NCBI GenBank assembly: GCA_965243095.1
Contig: OZ251530.1
Coordinates: 3,472,001-3,536,000 of the forward strand
Reading direction: 5' to 3'
Source: VXYL01 sp965243095
Lineage (GTDB): Bacteria; Pseudomonadota; Gammaproteobacteria; Pseudomonadales; Azotimanducaceae
DNA: 64,000 nucleotides
The translations under genes and the position numbers were made by a program. Each line of letters starts with the position of its first letter. Positions within the stretch are counted from its first letter, which is position 1. The notes under the pieces were generated by a model that did no database searches, was not told the origin of the DNA, and was given only the letters and a program-made list of their open reading frames with translations. Below are positions 21,296 through 29,660 of the stretch, piece by piece.

Positions 21296-21889
21296 TCAAC
21301 GCGCCCGCCGCCATTCCCAAAGCACCGCGTCCACCTTGTGTTCCGTCATCTTGTACTTCCTTGCCAAATGGGCGACAAGCTCATCGACGGACTTTGCTGC
21401 ACAGCGCTCGGCACACCACTTGAGGTGAACATCGGGTTTGGCGACATCGGCCAAGCCTATGTTCTTGGCAAGGTGGTACTTCGTGACATCCTTGATCCAA
21501 GGCAGCACCTTCAATGCATCTATTCCCTCTTCTTCCAGACGTGCCTTGAAGTCACTCCAACCCGCCTTGTGGACGAGCTTCGCACCCTTCAAGAACCCAT
21601 TTGCCTTATTCTCATGGCGAATAGGGAGCTTCTCGACCCGCACACGACGCATGCGGGCAACGGCATCCGGTTCAAACTCCTTAAAGGTCTTTCGCAGTTC
21701 TCCGAAATGTCCTTCCAAGATCGAGACCTTGAAACCGGCTGCGAATACGACCCAACAGTACTCAGCCAAGAACGTCTGTGCGTCGAGATCCCGCCACGTC
21801 TGAGCTCGATCGATGTCGGCCCAATCCGCTCCGTCACCCACTGCCGCGAGCGCTTCCTCGAACATCTCGTTAGCCACCTTCTTCTTCAT
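21296..21889 (-). CDS. DNA glycosylase-like (HhH/Tag-related) protein
   Basis: 197 residues. FLAEYCWVVFAAGFKVSILE followed by ELRKTFKEFEPDAVARM resembles 3-methyladenine DNA glycosylase I and related helix-hairpin-helix base-excision enzymes. GIDALKVLPWIKDVTKYHLA could be the hairpin that contacts DNA. The catalytic residues are not certain. A good ribosome site (GGGGAG) precedes the ATG. It is the only gene in this stretch pointing left, so it may be independent of the helicases, or act on modified bases in phage DNA. Confidence 0.5.
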   Translation of the reverse strand: MKKKVANEMFEEALAAVGDGADWADIDRAQTWRDLDAQTFLAEYCWVVFAAGFKVSILEGHFGELRKTFKEFEPDAVARMRRVRVEKLPIRHENKANGFLKGAKLVHKAGWSDFKARLEEEGIDALKVLPWIKDVTKYHLAKNIGLADVAKPDVHLKWCAERCAAKSVDELVAHLARKYKMTEHKVDAVLWEWRRAR

Positions 21890-22063
21890 CCGATCTCCCC
21901 TCTACCCTTTATGGTTGCACCAGCAAAGTCCGGCAAGCCTGCCACCGCGATGCGTCGCAGTCAACAGCCTTCGTGCCTTCGCCGGCGCGTTCATCCGCCA
22001 CGCAAGGAGGCTGGAGACCCCGCTTCGCCGGGCGGCCTGATCTCTGGCGCTACCCGCTACCCA

Positions 22064-22633
22064 TCACGCGTCCCGGGTCGGTGCCGTTCTTACCGCTTGG
22101 ATCTCGTCGTTGACCTCATCCAAGGCCAGCCGGTCGAGACCACGCTGCTCGGCTTCCCGCTGGAGGCCGCTCAGCGCATCTGCGGCACCGGGGCGTCTAC
22201 GAAGCTCCGCCGCGGAAACAACGCGCCCTTCCTCAACGTCGCGCTCGCCTTCCTTGATCGCCTCTCCGTAGGCAGGGGTGACCGGCTCATCGTCCATCGG
22301 TGCCTCGGCAAGCGCCGACGTTACCGGGTCAGCGAGCGAGTTGGACAAGTCGGCCAGTACACCCCGTGCGTCGTCCAGCAGGTGGTCCGGCAACGCATCC
22401 AGCAAGCGGTGCAAGTGCTCCCTGCCACCGCCCTTGAGCGCTTCTTCCAGCGTACCCCGCTCGCAGTAGGACTCGACGAAGAGCCGCAACGCCTCCGCAA
22501 GGTTGGCAAGGGCGGTCTCCTCGGTCTCACCTTGGCTGAAGATGCCCAAGGGAGGGCAACCAGCGACGAAGTACGCGCCTTCCTCGCGCACCGCGGCAGG
22601 AATTGTGAACTCCACTCGCACCTCAGCGGTCAT
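22064..22633 (-). CDS. HicB-like antitoxin with a long C-terminal extension
   Basis: 189 residues from the ATG at 22633. The first 70 or so (VEFTIPAAVREEGAYFVAGC, then PPLGIFSQGETEETALANLA, EALRLFVESY) are a HicB partial-RNase-H fold. The remaining 110 include HLHRLLDALPDHLLDDARGV and a charged end (EAEQRGLDRLALDEVNDEIQ) that could bind another partner. No HicA is adjacent. It diverges from a second HicB at 22827. Confidence 0.65.
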   Translation of the reverse strand: MTAEVRVEFTIPAAVREEGAYFVAGCPPLGIFSQGETEETALANLAEALRLFVESYCERGTLEEALKGGGREHLHRLLDALPDHLLDDARGVLADLSNSLADPVTSALAEAPMDDEPVTPAYGEAIKEGERDVEEGRVVSAAELRRRPGAADALSGLQREAEQRGLDRLALDEVNDEIQAVRTAPTRDA

Positions 22634-22826
22634 TCGGCACACTCCTCCGTCGCGGTAGGCCGTCCGAGCCCAAGCCGGCGATCCTGCCACATCGATGGGC
22701 GTCTTGGCGGCCGGCCCGCACCGATGCGCCGATTTGAGCGCCCAAGTACCTGCCGACGGTAGCTCGGAACGTGGTAGGCTGCACCGTCGCAAGCGGTCTT
22801 TATGCACGGATGAGGAAGGAGCAAAC

Positions 22827-23024
22827 GTGCAACTCACGGCAATCATCGAACGGGAGGGTAGCGGGTACGTCGCCCTATGCCCTCAACTGGACATAGCCAG
22901 CCAAGGCGAGAGCGTGACCGAAGCGCGCGAGAACCTAACGGAAGCCTTGGAGTTGTTCGTTGAGGCGGCCGCACCAAGCGAGGTCGAGCGGCGGCTGCAC
23001 GGGAAAGTCGAGACGGGCCGCTAG
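22827..23024 (+). CDS. HicB-like protein directly upstream of the RelE-UvrD gene
   Basis: 65 residues from a GTG with AAGGAG 6 bases upstream: MQLTAIIEREGSGYVALCPQ LDIASQGESVTEARENLTEA split here by a space for length. This is a minimal HicB core without a DNA-binding tail. Its stop lies 7 bases before the start of the helicase gene, so they share a transcript. Since the helicase carries a RelE-like N-terminus, this protein may be its inhibitor or regulator (inference). Confidence 0.72.
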   Translation: MQLTAIIEREGSGYVALCPQLDIASQGESVTEARENLTEALELFVEAAAPSEVERRLHGKVETGR

Positions 23025-23031
23025 ACCACCC

Positions 23032-25140
23032 ATGCCCAACAACATGGCCATGCATGTGGAGTTTCTCTCCGCGTTCGGGCGGCTGCCTAACGCGCAGCAG
23101 CGGGGGGTGCGCAACCTCATCAGCCGCTTCAACGCCGATCCCACCGCGAGCGGCCTGAACTACGAGCGCATCCAAGGGGCGGCGGATCCCAACATGCGCT
23201 CGCTGCGCATCGATGGGGGCTACCGGGCCATCGTGGCCAAGCCGGAGCGGGGCAACATCCACATGCTGCTGTGGGCGGACAAGCACGACGATGCGTACAG
23301 CTGGGCGACGCGGCGACGGTGCGACATCAATCCGGCCACGGGCGCCGTGCAGGTGTATCTGCCGCAGGAGGGTGCGCCAGCCGCAGCGCCGAGTTCCGCC
23401 ACCCAGCCGCCCGGTGCGTTCGCTGCGTTGAAGGATCGGGAGTTGATGCGTCTCGGCGTGCCGGAGGCGATGCTGGCGGAAGTGCGCGGGGTGGCGGACG
23501 AAGACGCGCTCGATGCGATTCAAGAGCGTCTTCCCACCGAAGCCTACGATGCGCTGTTCCTGTATCTGGCGGGCGAGACCTACGAGCAACTGGTGCGCGA
23601 GCGAGAAGCGCCGGATGCCGTGGACACCGGCGATTTCGACGCCGCGCTCAAGCGCCCCGAATCGCGGATGCGATTCGCCGTTGCAGCGTCCGAGATGGAA
23701 CTCGAAGCCATGCTGAACGCGCCGTTGGAGCGTTGGCGCGTGTTTCTGCACCCGTCCCAGCGGCGCGTGGTGGAGCGCGATTGGAACGGGCCGGTGCGTC
23801 TGCTCGGCGGCGCGGGCACGGGCAAGACGGTGGTGGCGATGCATCGCGCCCGGTGGCTGGTTCGGAACCTCCCCGAAAGCCGCGTTCTGTTCACCACGTT
23901 CACGCGCAACCTGGCCGCGGACATCGAACACAACCTGGGCGCCATCTGCGCGCCGGACGAAATGAAGCGCATCGACGTGACCAATCTGGATCGCTGGGTG
24001 GTGCGCTTTCTGAAGATGCGTCGCTACGAGTTCCGCCCGCAATTCGGTCGCCACGCGGACGCTTGGCAAATCGCCTTGGACGCGAAGCCGCCAGAGTTGG
24101 ACTTGCCGGACGCCTTCTTCGAGGACGAATGGGAGCAAGTGATCCAAGCCGCCGACGTGCCGGACAAGCAAGCGTATCTGCGCGTCTCCCGAACGGGCCG
24201 CGGCACACGCCTTGCCCGCTCCGAACGGGCGCAGATTTGGCCGGTGTTCGCCGAGTACCGGGCGCAACTGGCCGAGCGCGGCGTGAAGGAGTTGGACGAT
24301 GCCTACCGCGATGCCGCGGCGCTGCTCGCCGCCGAACCGCCAACGGCTGGCGACTTCGGCAACTACGACGCGGTGATCGTGGACGAAGCCCAGGACATGG
24401 GCGCGGCAGCGTTCCGCCTGCTTCGCGCCATCGCGCCGCCCGGCAGGAACAGCCTCTTCATCACCGGCGACGGCCACCAGCGCATCTACAGCGGCCGGCG
24501 TGTGGTGCTGGGCCGCTGCGGCATCGACATCCGCGGCCGTTCGCGCAAGCTGCGGCTGAACTACCGCACCACGGAGCAAACGCGCCGCTGGGCCGCCGGC
24601 CTGCTCGCCGGCCGCGACATCGACGATCTCGATGGCGGCGCGGACGACAACCGCGGCATCAAGTCCCTAACGCGCGGCCCGGAACCGCAACTGGCGCACT
24701 TCGCCACCCGCGAAGAACACAACGCCCACCTGCTCGCCCACATCCGCGATTTGCAGGCGCAAGGCCAACCGCTACGCGGCATCTGCGTGGCCACCCGCAC
24801 CACCGCCGAACGCGATGCCGCCGCAAGAGCAATGGAAGGCGAAGTCGAACACTTGGTGGTAGGCCGCGGCGCAGACGACAGCGGCAAAGAAGGCGCGCGC
24901 GTGGCCACCATGCACCGCGTGAAGGGCCTGGAGTTCGACCATGTGGTGCTGGCGAGCGTCAACTCCGGACTGGTGCCGCTCCGCCAGCGCGGCAAGGCCG
25001 CGGACGCGGTAGCCGATGCCAGCATGGAAACCGAAGAACGCTCGCTGCTGTACGTTGCAGCCACGCGGGCAAAGAAGAGCCTGATGTGCTTGAGCTTCGG
25101 CAGGCCCAGTCGGTTCCTCGGCGGTGGCGAGGCGGCCTAG
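23032..25140 (+). CDS. RelE-like domain fused to a UvrD/Rep-type helicase
   Basis: 702 residues. Residues 1-95 (FLSAFGRLPNAQQRGVRNLI, LNYERIQGAADPNMRSLRID, YRAIVAKPERGNIHMLLWAD) have a RelE/ParE-like layout. The helicase follows: Walker A LLGGAGTGKT (257-266), Walker B VIVDEAQD (DEAQ 451-454), motif IV-like LRLNYRTTEQTRRWA, motif V VATMHRVKGLEFDHVVLA and motif VI LLYVAATRAKKSL. It is a superfamily 1A 3'-5' translocase, compact compared with UvrD (no large 2B insertion seen). I chose the ATG at 23032; another in-frame ATG follows four codons later. Confidence 0.85.
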   Translation: MPNNMAMHVEFLSAFGRLPNAQQRGVRNLISRFNADPTASGLNYERIQGAADPNMRSLRIDGGYRAIVAKPERGNIHMLLWADKHDDAYSWATRRRCDINPATGAVQVYLPQEGAPAAAPSSATQPPGAFAALKDRELMRLGVPEAMLAEVRGVADEDALDAIQERLPTEAYDALFLYLAGETYEQLVREREAPDAVDTGDFDAALKRPESRMRFAVAASEMELEAMLNAPLERWRVFLHPSQRRVVERDWNGPVRLLGGAGTGKTVVAMHRARWLVRNLPESRVLFTTFTRNLAADIEHNLGAICAPDEMKRIDVTNLDRWVVRFLKMRRYEFRPQFGRHADAWQIALDAKPPELDLPDAFFEDEWEQVIQAADVPDKQAYLRVSRTGRGTRLARSERAQIWPVFAEYRAQLAERGVKELDDAYRDAAALLAAEPPTAGDFGNYDAVIVDEAQDMGAAAFRLLRAIAPPGRNSLFITGDGHQRIYSGRRVVLGRCGIDIRGRSRKLRLNYRTTEQTRRWAAGLLAGRDIDDLDGGADDNRGIKSLTRGPEPQLAHFATREEHNAHLLAHIRDLQAQGQPLRGICVATRTTAERDAAARAMEGEVEHLVVGRGADDSGKEGARVATMHRVKGLEFDHVVLASVNSGLVPLRQRGKAADAVADASMETEERSLLYVAATRAKKSLMCLSFGRPSRFLGGGEAA

Positions 25141-25198
25141 CCGACGCGGGCAAGCCGTGTAGAATGGCCATCCTCTGATTTCCAAAGGAGCTAGGTGC

Positions 25199-25438
25199 AT
25201 GGCGAGCGTTGCAGTGGATGGTCGTCGGTGGACGGTGCATATGGGGAGCGAGGCCAACTCCCAAGTGGTCGTGGAAGTCCACATGAGCGAAGAAATGGCC
25301 GAGCAGATCCGCTCGCGGGAGACCGATAGGCTCAAGGCGATCAACCCCCAGCGAGACGACATCCCGCCTGAGAGCGTGGGCTCCGCGGTGATGAACGTGA
25401 TCGGTTTGTACGCGACGATGGGGCGGATCGGACAGTGA
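25199..25438 (+). CDS. Small protein of unknown function, first of a three-gene unit
   Basis: 79 residues, MASVAVDGRRWTVHMGSEAN ending VMNVIGLYATMGRIGQ. AAAGGAG lies 9 bases before the ATG. Its stop overlaps the GTG start of the next gene (GTGA), so it is coupled to the antitoxin-RES pair. No family recognised; a third component of the toxin-antitoxin module is plausible. Confidence 0.55.
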   Translation: MASVAVDGRRWTVHMGSEANSQVVVEVHMSEEMAEQIRSRETDRLKAINPQRDDIPPESVGSAVMNVIGLYATMGRIGQ

Positions 25439-26049
25439 ACGGAGCAGTGGATCGTTTCGACTTCCGGCCTCCGCAGGGACAAGAGACGGACGAGTTCTTT
25501 CCGTGGCAGCGCTGTTCGCCCCGGACAGGCAGCGTAGCGCTCGTTGCCCCCCAAGAGGTTGAATCCATACTCGACGAACTGGACGAGTATCGTTGGGATA
25601 TGCTGCTTGCGAAGTCGCCCGAGGTGTTGAGAGAGCTCGCGGCAGAGGCGGAACGCGAGGATCAGGCTAGGCTGAAGACGCCGAACCAAAGGCGCATGCC
25701 GACGGCCCCCGTACGCCTCTTCGATAGGATCCTCAGGACTTGGCAACTGCGCGAATCGGACGCTATTCCCTTGCTTGGCTTGGAGCCTTCCGACAACGAT
25801 TACGTCGCGGAGGTGCTGGCCGGTCGCCGCGTACTCAGAGGGCGCGACGCCAACGACCGCATCGCCTACCTCATTCAGATTCGGATGGCCCTGTTCGCAT
25901 GGCTCAAGAATGAAGCGGAGGAGAGGGATTGGCTCAGGGAGCCGCAGGCGACGTTGGATGGGCAAGTACCGATGGAACTCCTGTTGGAGGGTTCCATGGA
26001 GAATCTGCTGCTCGTAAAGGAATACGTCGACGCGGCAACGGGCTGGTAG
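25435..26049 (+). CDS. MbcA/ParS/Xre-like antitoxin for the RES toxin
   Basis: 204 residues from an overlapping GTG. The middle (AIPLLGLEPSDNDYVAEVLA, then RDANDRIAYLIQIRMALFAW) and the end (WLREPQATLDGQVPMELLLE, GSMENLLLVKEYVDAATGW) match the DUF2384-type antitoxin family that neutralises RES toxins. It ends 2 bases before the RES gene's GTG. The N-terminal 80 residues have no clear domain. Confidence 0.72.
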   Translation: MNGAVDRFDFRPPQGQETDEFFPWQRCSPRTGSVALVAPQEVESILDELDEYRWDMLLAKSPEVLRELAAEAEREDQARLKTPNQRRMPTAPVRLFDRILRTWQLRESDAIPLLGLEPSDNDYVAEVLAGRRVLRGRDANDRIAYLIQIRMALFAWLKNEAEERDWLREPQATLDGQVPMELLLEGSMENLLLVKEYVDAATGW

Positions 26050-26051
26050 CC

Positions 26052-26684
26052 GTGCTCGAGGAACTCCCCATCGAAAACGTGAGTGCGGACGTGGTCCGGT
26101 TGGCGAGCTATCGAGATGCGGACCAGTTTCTCGAGGATCAGGAGTTCGACGAATCGAGTGTCGACGAGGTCACGCGATTCTTGGAATCTCGCGGCATAGC
26201 AACGAAGCCACGCGATCTCGTTGACCAGGTATTCAAGCGAAAGCACCAGTTGGAAAGGACGATACACAGCACTCGGTTTTCGGACGGTTCCTTCCCAGTG
26301 CTCTATGGCGCGATTGAAGTGCAAACTGCGGAGACGGAAGTGAAGCACTGGTTCGGCAAGTACGGCGGCGCACCCGCCGGCGCCCGGACAGCTTCCTACA
26401 TGCGCTTCACTTTTCGTTTCAACGGAGGCGTGAAAGACCTACGGCGCAAGCAAGCCGACTGGCCGGAACTCACTCACGACACAGACTATGGATTCTGCAA
26501 CAAGCTGGGAGCGGAAGCCGCCGCAACCGGCCTTGACGGCCTTCTGGCACCTTCGGCAAGGAATGAAGGCGGCACGAACCTGCCCGCCTTTGCTAGACAG
26601 GCGGTCGGCGACTTCAGCGAAGGCGAACTCGTAGCGGTGACCTACGATCCTCGAACGGGCGAAACTTCCGTGCGCGAGGTTTGA
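26052..26684 (+). CDS. RES-domain toxin (NAD-degrading family)
   Basis: 210 residues from a GTG two bases after the antitoxin stop. The RES signature residues are visible: Arg75 in TRFSDGSFPVLYGAIEV, Glu95/97 in ETEVKHW and Ser168 in LAPSARNEGGTNLPAF. Known RES toxins consume NAD+ and arrest the cell when the antitoxin is lost. Its position between two helicase genes suggests it may be a suicide arm of the island or a stability module. Confidence 0.82.
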   Translation: MLEELPIENVSADVVRLASYRDADQFLEDQEFDESSVDEVTRFLESRGIATKPRDLVDQVFKRKHQLERTIHSTRFSDGSFPVLYGAIEVQTAETEVKHWFGKYGGAPAGARTASYMRFTFRFNGGVKDLRRKQADWPELTHDTDYGFCNKLGAEAAATGLDGLLAPSARNEGGTNLPAFARQAVGDFSEGELVAVTYDPRTGETSVREV

Positions 26685-26759
26685 GTCTTGCTGGCGCGTT
26701 GCTTCGCCCCTCGCTACCGGATCGCCGGTCCGGCTGGCTGCGGCCCGTAGGCACTCTCG

Positions 26760-29660
26760 TTGCCCGCTCGCAACCCCGCATCCATCGCGCCTGCGCCCGG
26801 TGCTCGCGTGGTCGTGCGCGATGCCGAGTGGGTGGTGCGGCGGGTGGATATGACCGCTGGTGGCCACTATCAGATGCTGTGCGTGGGCGTTTCGGAGGTC
26901 GTGCGCGATCGGGAAGCGGTGTTCTTGAGCGAACTCGACCGTGCCGTGGAACTGGATCCGGCCCGAACCACGCTCGTTTCAGACGCTTCGCCCGGGTTCG
27001 CGGACAGCCTGCTGCATATGGAAAGCCGGCTGCGCACGGCGGTGGTGAACGATCGGCAAATCCACGTTGGCCACGCGGCGGCGATGGATTTGGTGCCGTA
27101 CCAACTCGAACCGGCGCGGCAAGCGCTGCGGCAGCCGCGGCAGCGCATTCTCATCGCCGATGCGGTGGGGCTGGGCAAGACGCTGGAAGCTGGCATTCTG
27201 GTGAGCGAACTGCTGGCTCGCGGCCGTGCTCGGCGCATTCTGGTGCTGGCGCTGAAAAGCATGCTCACGCAGTTCCAGAAGGAGTTCTGGAATCGCTTCA
27301 CCATTCCGCTCACGCGGCTCGATTCGGCGGGCATCCAGCGGGTGCGGCGCAACATCCCCGGCAACCACAACCCGTTCCACTATTACGACAAGTCCATCAT
27401 CTCCATCGACACGTTGAAGCAGGATGCCGAATACCGCACCTACTTGGAGAATGCGTATTGGGACGTGATCGTCATCGACGAGGCGCACAACGTGGCGGAC
27501 CGCGGCACGGGCTCGCTGCGGTCGCGTCTCGCCAAGCTGCTCTCGCGCCGTTCGGATACGCTCATCATGCTCTCCGCCACGCCGCACGATGGCCGCGCCC
27601 GCAGTTTCGCCAGCCTGATGAACATGTTGGACGCCACCGCCATCGCGGACCCTGACGACTACGAAGCCGAGGACTTTCGAGACAAAGGGCTGGTGATCCG
27701 CCGCTTCAAGAAGGACATCGCCCACGAAGTGGAGAGCGCCTTTCAGGATCGGCGCACATCCAGCTGCGAGTTCAGCGCTTCCGCCGAAGAAGAAGCCGCG
27801 TTCGAGGCGCTGTTGGCCGTGGAAGTGGCGCAGGGGGATTCCGCTCGGATGAACAACGCTGAGGACCGCCGCGATCTGTTCGCCGTTACGTTGGAGAAGG
27901 CGCTGTTCTCCTCTCCCGCAGCCTGCATCGCCACGGTCGATCAGCGTCTGAATCGGAGGGAACGCGAGCTGGCCGGAGACGTCAGCGAAGCAACCGCCAC
28001 GGCGATTGCGAAAGAGACCGAGACGCTGCGTGCATTACGCGCCAAGCTCGAAGACATCGCGCCGGCGAACTTCGCCAAGTACCAGGGCTTGCTTGCCGCC
28101 ATCACCTGCGGCGAGCCGTTTCGCTGGCGCCCCAACAACGCCGAAGATCGGCTGGTGATCTTCACCGAACGCATCGAGACGCTGAACTGGCTGGCCAAAC
28201 GCTTGGCGCAAGACTTGAAACTCCGCGAGAACCAGATCGAGACGCTGCACGGCGGCATGTCGGACTTGGAGCAGCAGCGGGTGGTGGAGGATTTCGGCAA
28301 CGCCGCCAAGCCGGTGCGCCTGGCCATCTGTTCGGACGTGGCCGCCGAAGGCATCAACCTGCACTACCACTGCCACCGCCTGATCCACTTCGACATGCCG
28401 TGGTCGCTCATGGTGTTCGCGCAGCGCAACGGCCGCGTGGATCGCTACGGCCAAACGCGCACGCCACAAATCGTCTATCTCACCACCGCCAGCGGCAACG
28501 ACGTGATTCGCGGCGACAGCCGGGTGCTGGAAGTGCTCAAAGCCAAGGACGAACAGGCGTACCGCAACATCGGCGATCCATCGGCGTTCATGAACGTCCA
28601 CGACATCGTGGAAGAAGAAGAACTGACCGCGCGAACCATCGCCAACGGCACCACCGCCGAATCCTTCGACGCCGCCCTGACGCCAGCCGAAAGCAACGGC
28701 GACAGCCTGCTCAAACTGTTCACGTCCGCGCCACCAGCGAACGGTGCGCCGGCCAATGCAGAGCCGCAACCCCCACCATCGCTCTACGCAAACGATCTCG
28801 CCTACTGCGAAGCCGCCCTGCGCCGCTTGCGCGAGAAAGATCGTTCCTTGCACTTCGAGATCGGCGAAGACGGCGAAACCCTCACCTTGGACGCCCCCGA
28901 AGACCTACGCGACCGCTTCGCCCACATGCCCCCAGAAATCGCCCCGGACAACTGGCGCTTCACGCTCACCACCGCGCACCGCCGCATGGCCGAGGCGGTC
29001 GCCGCCAGCCGCCGCGACGAACGCACCTGGCCCCAGGAACACTATCTGTGGCGCCTGCATCCGGTCGTGAACTGGCTCACCGACCGCATGGCCGCCACGT
29101 TCGGCCGCCACGAAGCCCCAGTGCTGGCCGGCATCCCCGGCCTCGCCCCCGACGAGACCGCCTTCGTTTTCGCCGGCCTGGTGCCGAACCGCCGCGGCCA
29201 CCCGCTGATTCACGAGTGGCTGGCCGTGTGCCACGGCCCAGACGGCTTCGCCCCACCGGAACCGTTCGACGACTTCCGCCGCCAAATCCACCTAGGCACC
29301 CGCGACCTCCCCAATCGCCTGGTACCAGTGGACATACCCGCCCTACAAGGGCTGCTGCCGGGCGCGGTGAAGGCGGCCAGCACATGGTTCGCCAACCGCC
29401 GCAACGAGTTCGAGGACGCCATCAACGCGCAACTCAACGAAGCCGTCGCCGCCTTGGACGCGCTCAAAGCCAACAAGCAACGCCAACTGGAATCGCGCCT
29501 CGCAGACTCGGCGATGGCCGAACCCCTCAAACGCGCCCGCCACGCCGCCGCCCTGCAGGACATCGACGACATCTTCGACGACTACCTGCGCTGGATCGAA
29601 GACGCCATGACCACCGAGGAACGCCCTTGGGTATCGGTGGTGTGCGCAATCGTTGCCTAG
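26760..29660 (+). CDS. SNF2/RapA-like helicase
   Basis: 966 residues. ADAVGLGKTLEAGIL holds Walker A (DAVGLGKT 134-141); VIVIDEAHN is the DEAH box (240-243); LIMLSATPHDG is motif III; the second lobe has LVIFTERIETLNWLAKRLAQ, ICSDVAAEGINLHYH and FAQRNGRVDRYGQTR. The C-terminal 400 residues have no catalytic motif that I recognise and end in a coiled, Lys/Glu-rich part. Such proteins translocate on double-stranded DNA. I used the TTG at 26760 because conserved sequence (APGARVVVRDAEWVVRRVD) begins soon after. Its stop overlaps the end of the convergent ATPase gene by 4 bp. Confidence 0.82.
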   Translation: MPARNPASIAPAPGARVVVRDAEWVVRRVDMTAGGHYQMLCVGVSEVVRDREAVFLSELDRAVELDPARTTLVSDASPGFADSLLHMESRLRTAVVNDRQIHVGHAAAMDLVPYQLEPARQALRQPRQRILIADAVGLGKTLEAGILVSELLARGRARRILVLALKSMLTQFQKEFWNRFTIPLTRLDSAGIQRVRRNIPGNHNPFHYYDKSIISIDTLKQDAEYRTYLENAYWDVIVIDEAHNVADRGTGSLRSRLAKLLSRRSDTLIMLSATPHDGRARSFASLMNMLDATAIADPDDYEAEDFRDKGLVIRRFKKDIAHEVESAFQDRRTSSCEFSASAEEEAAFEALLAVEVAQGDSARMNNAEDRRDLFAVTLEKALFSSPAACIATVDQRLNRRERELAGDVSEATATAIAKETETLRALRAKLEDIAPANFAKYQGLLAAITCGEPFRWRPNNAEDRLVIFTERIETLNWLAKRLAQDLKLRENQIETLHGGMSDLEQQRVVEDFGNAAKPVRLAICSDVAAEGINLHYHCHRLIHFDMPWSLMVFAQRNGRVDRYGQTRTPQIVYLTTASGNDVIRGDSRVLEVLKAKDEQAYRNIGDPSAFMNVHDIVEEEELTARTIANGTTAESFDAALTPAESNGDSLLKLFTSAPPANGAPANAEPQPPPSLYANDLAYCEAALRRLREKDRSLHFEIGEDGETLTLDAPEDLRDRFAHMPPEIAPDNWRFTLTTAHRRMAEAVAASRRDERTWPQEHYLWRLHPVVNWLTDRMAATFGRHEAPVLAGIPGLAPDETAFVFAGLVPNRRGHPLIHEWLAVCHGPDGFAPPEPFDDFRRQIHLGTRDLPNRLVPVDIPALQGLLPGAVKAASTWFANRRNEFEDAINAQLNEAVAALDALKANKQRQLESRLADSAMAEPLKRARHAAALQDIDDIFDDYLRWIEDAMTTEERPWVSVVCAIVA

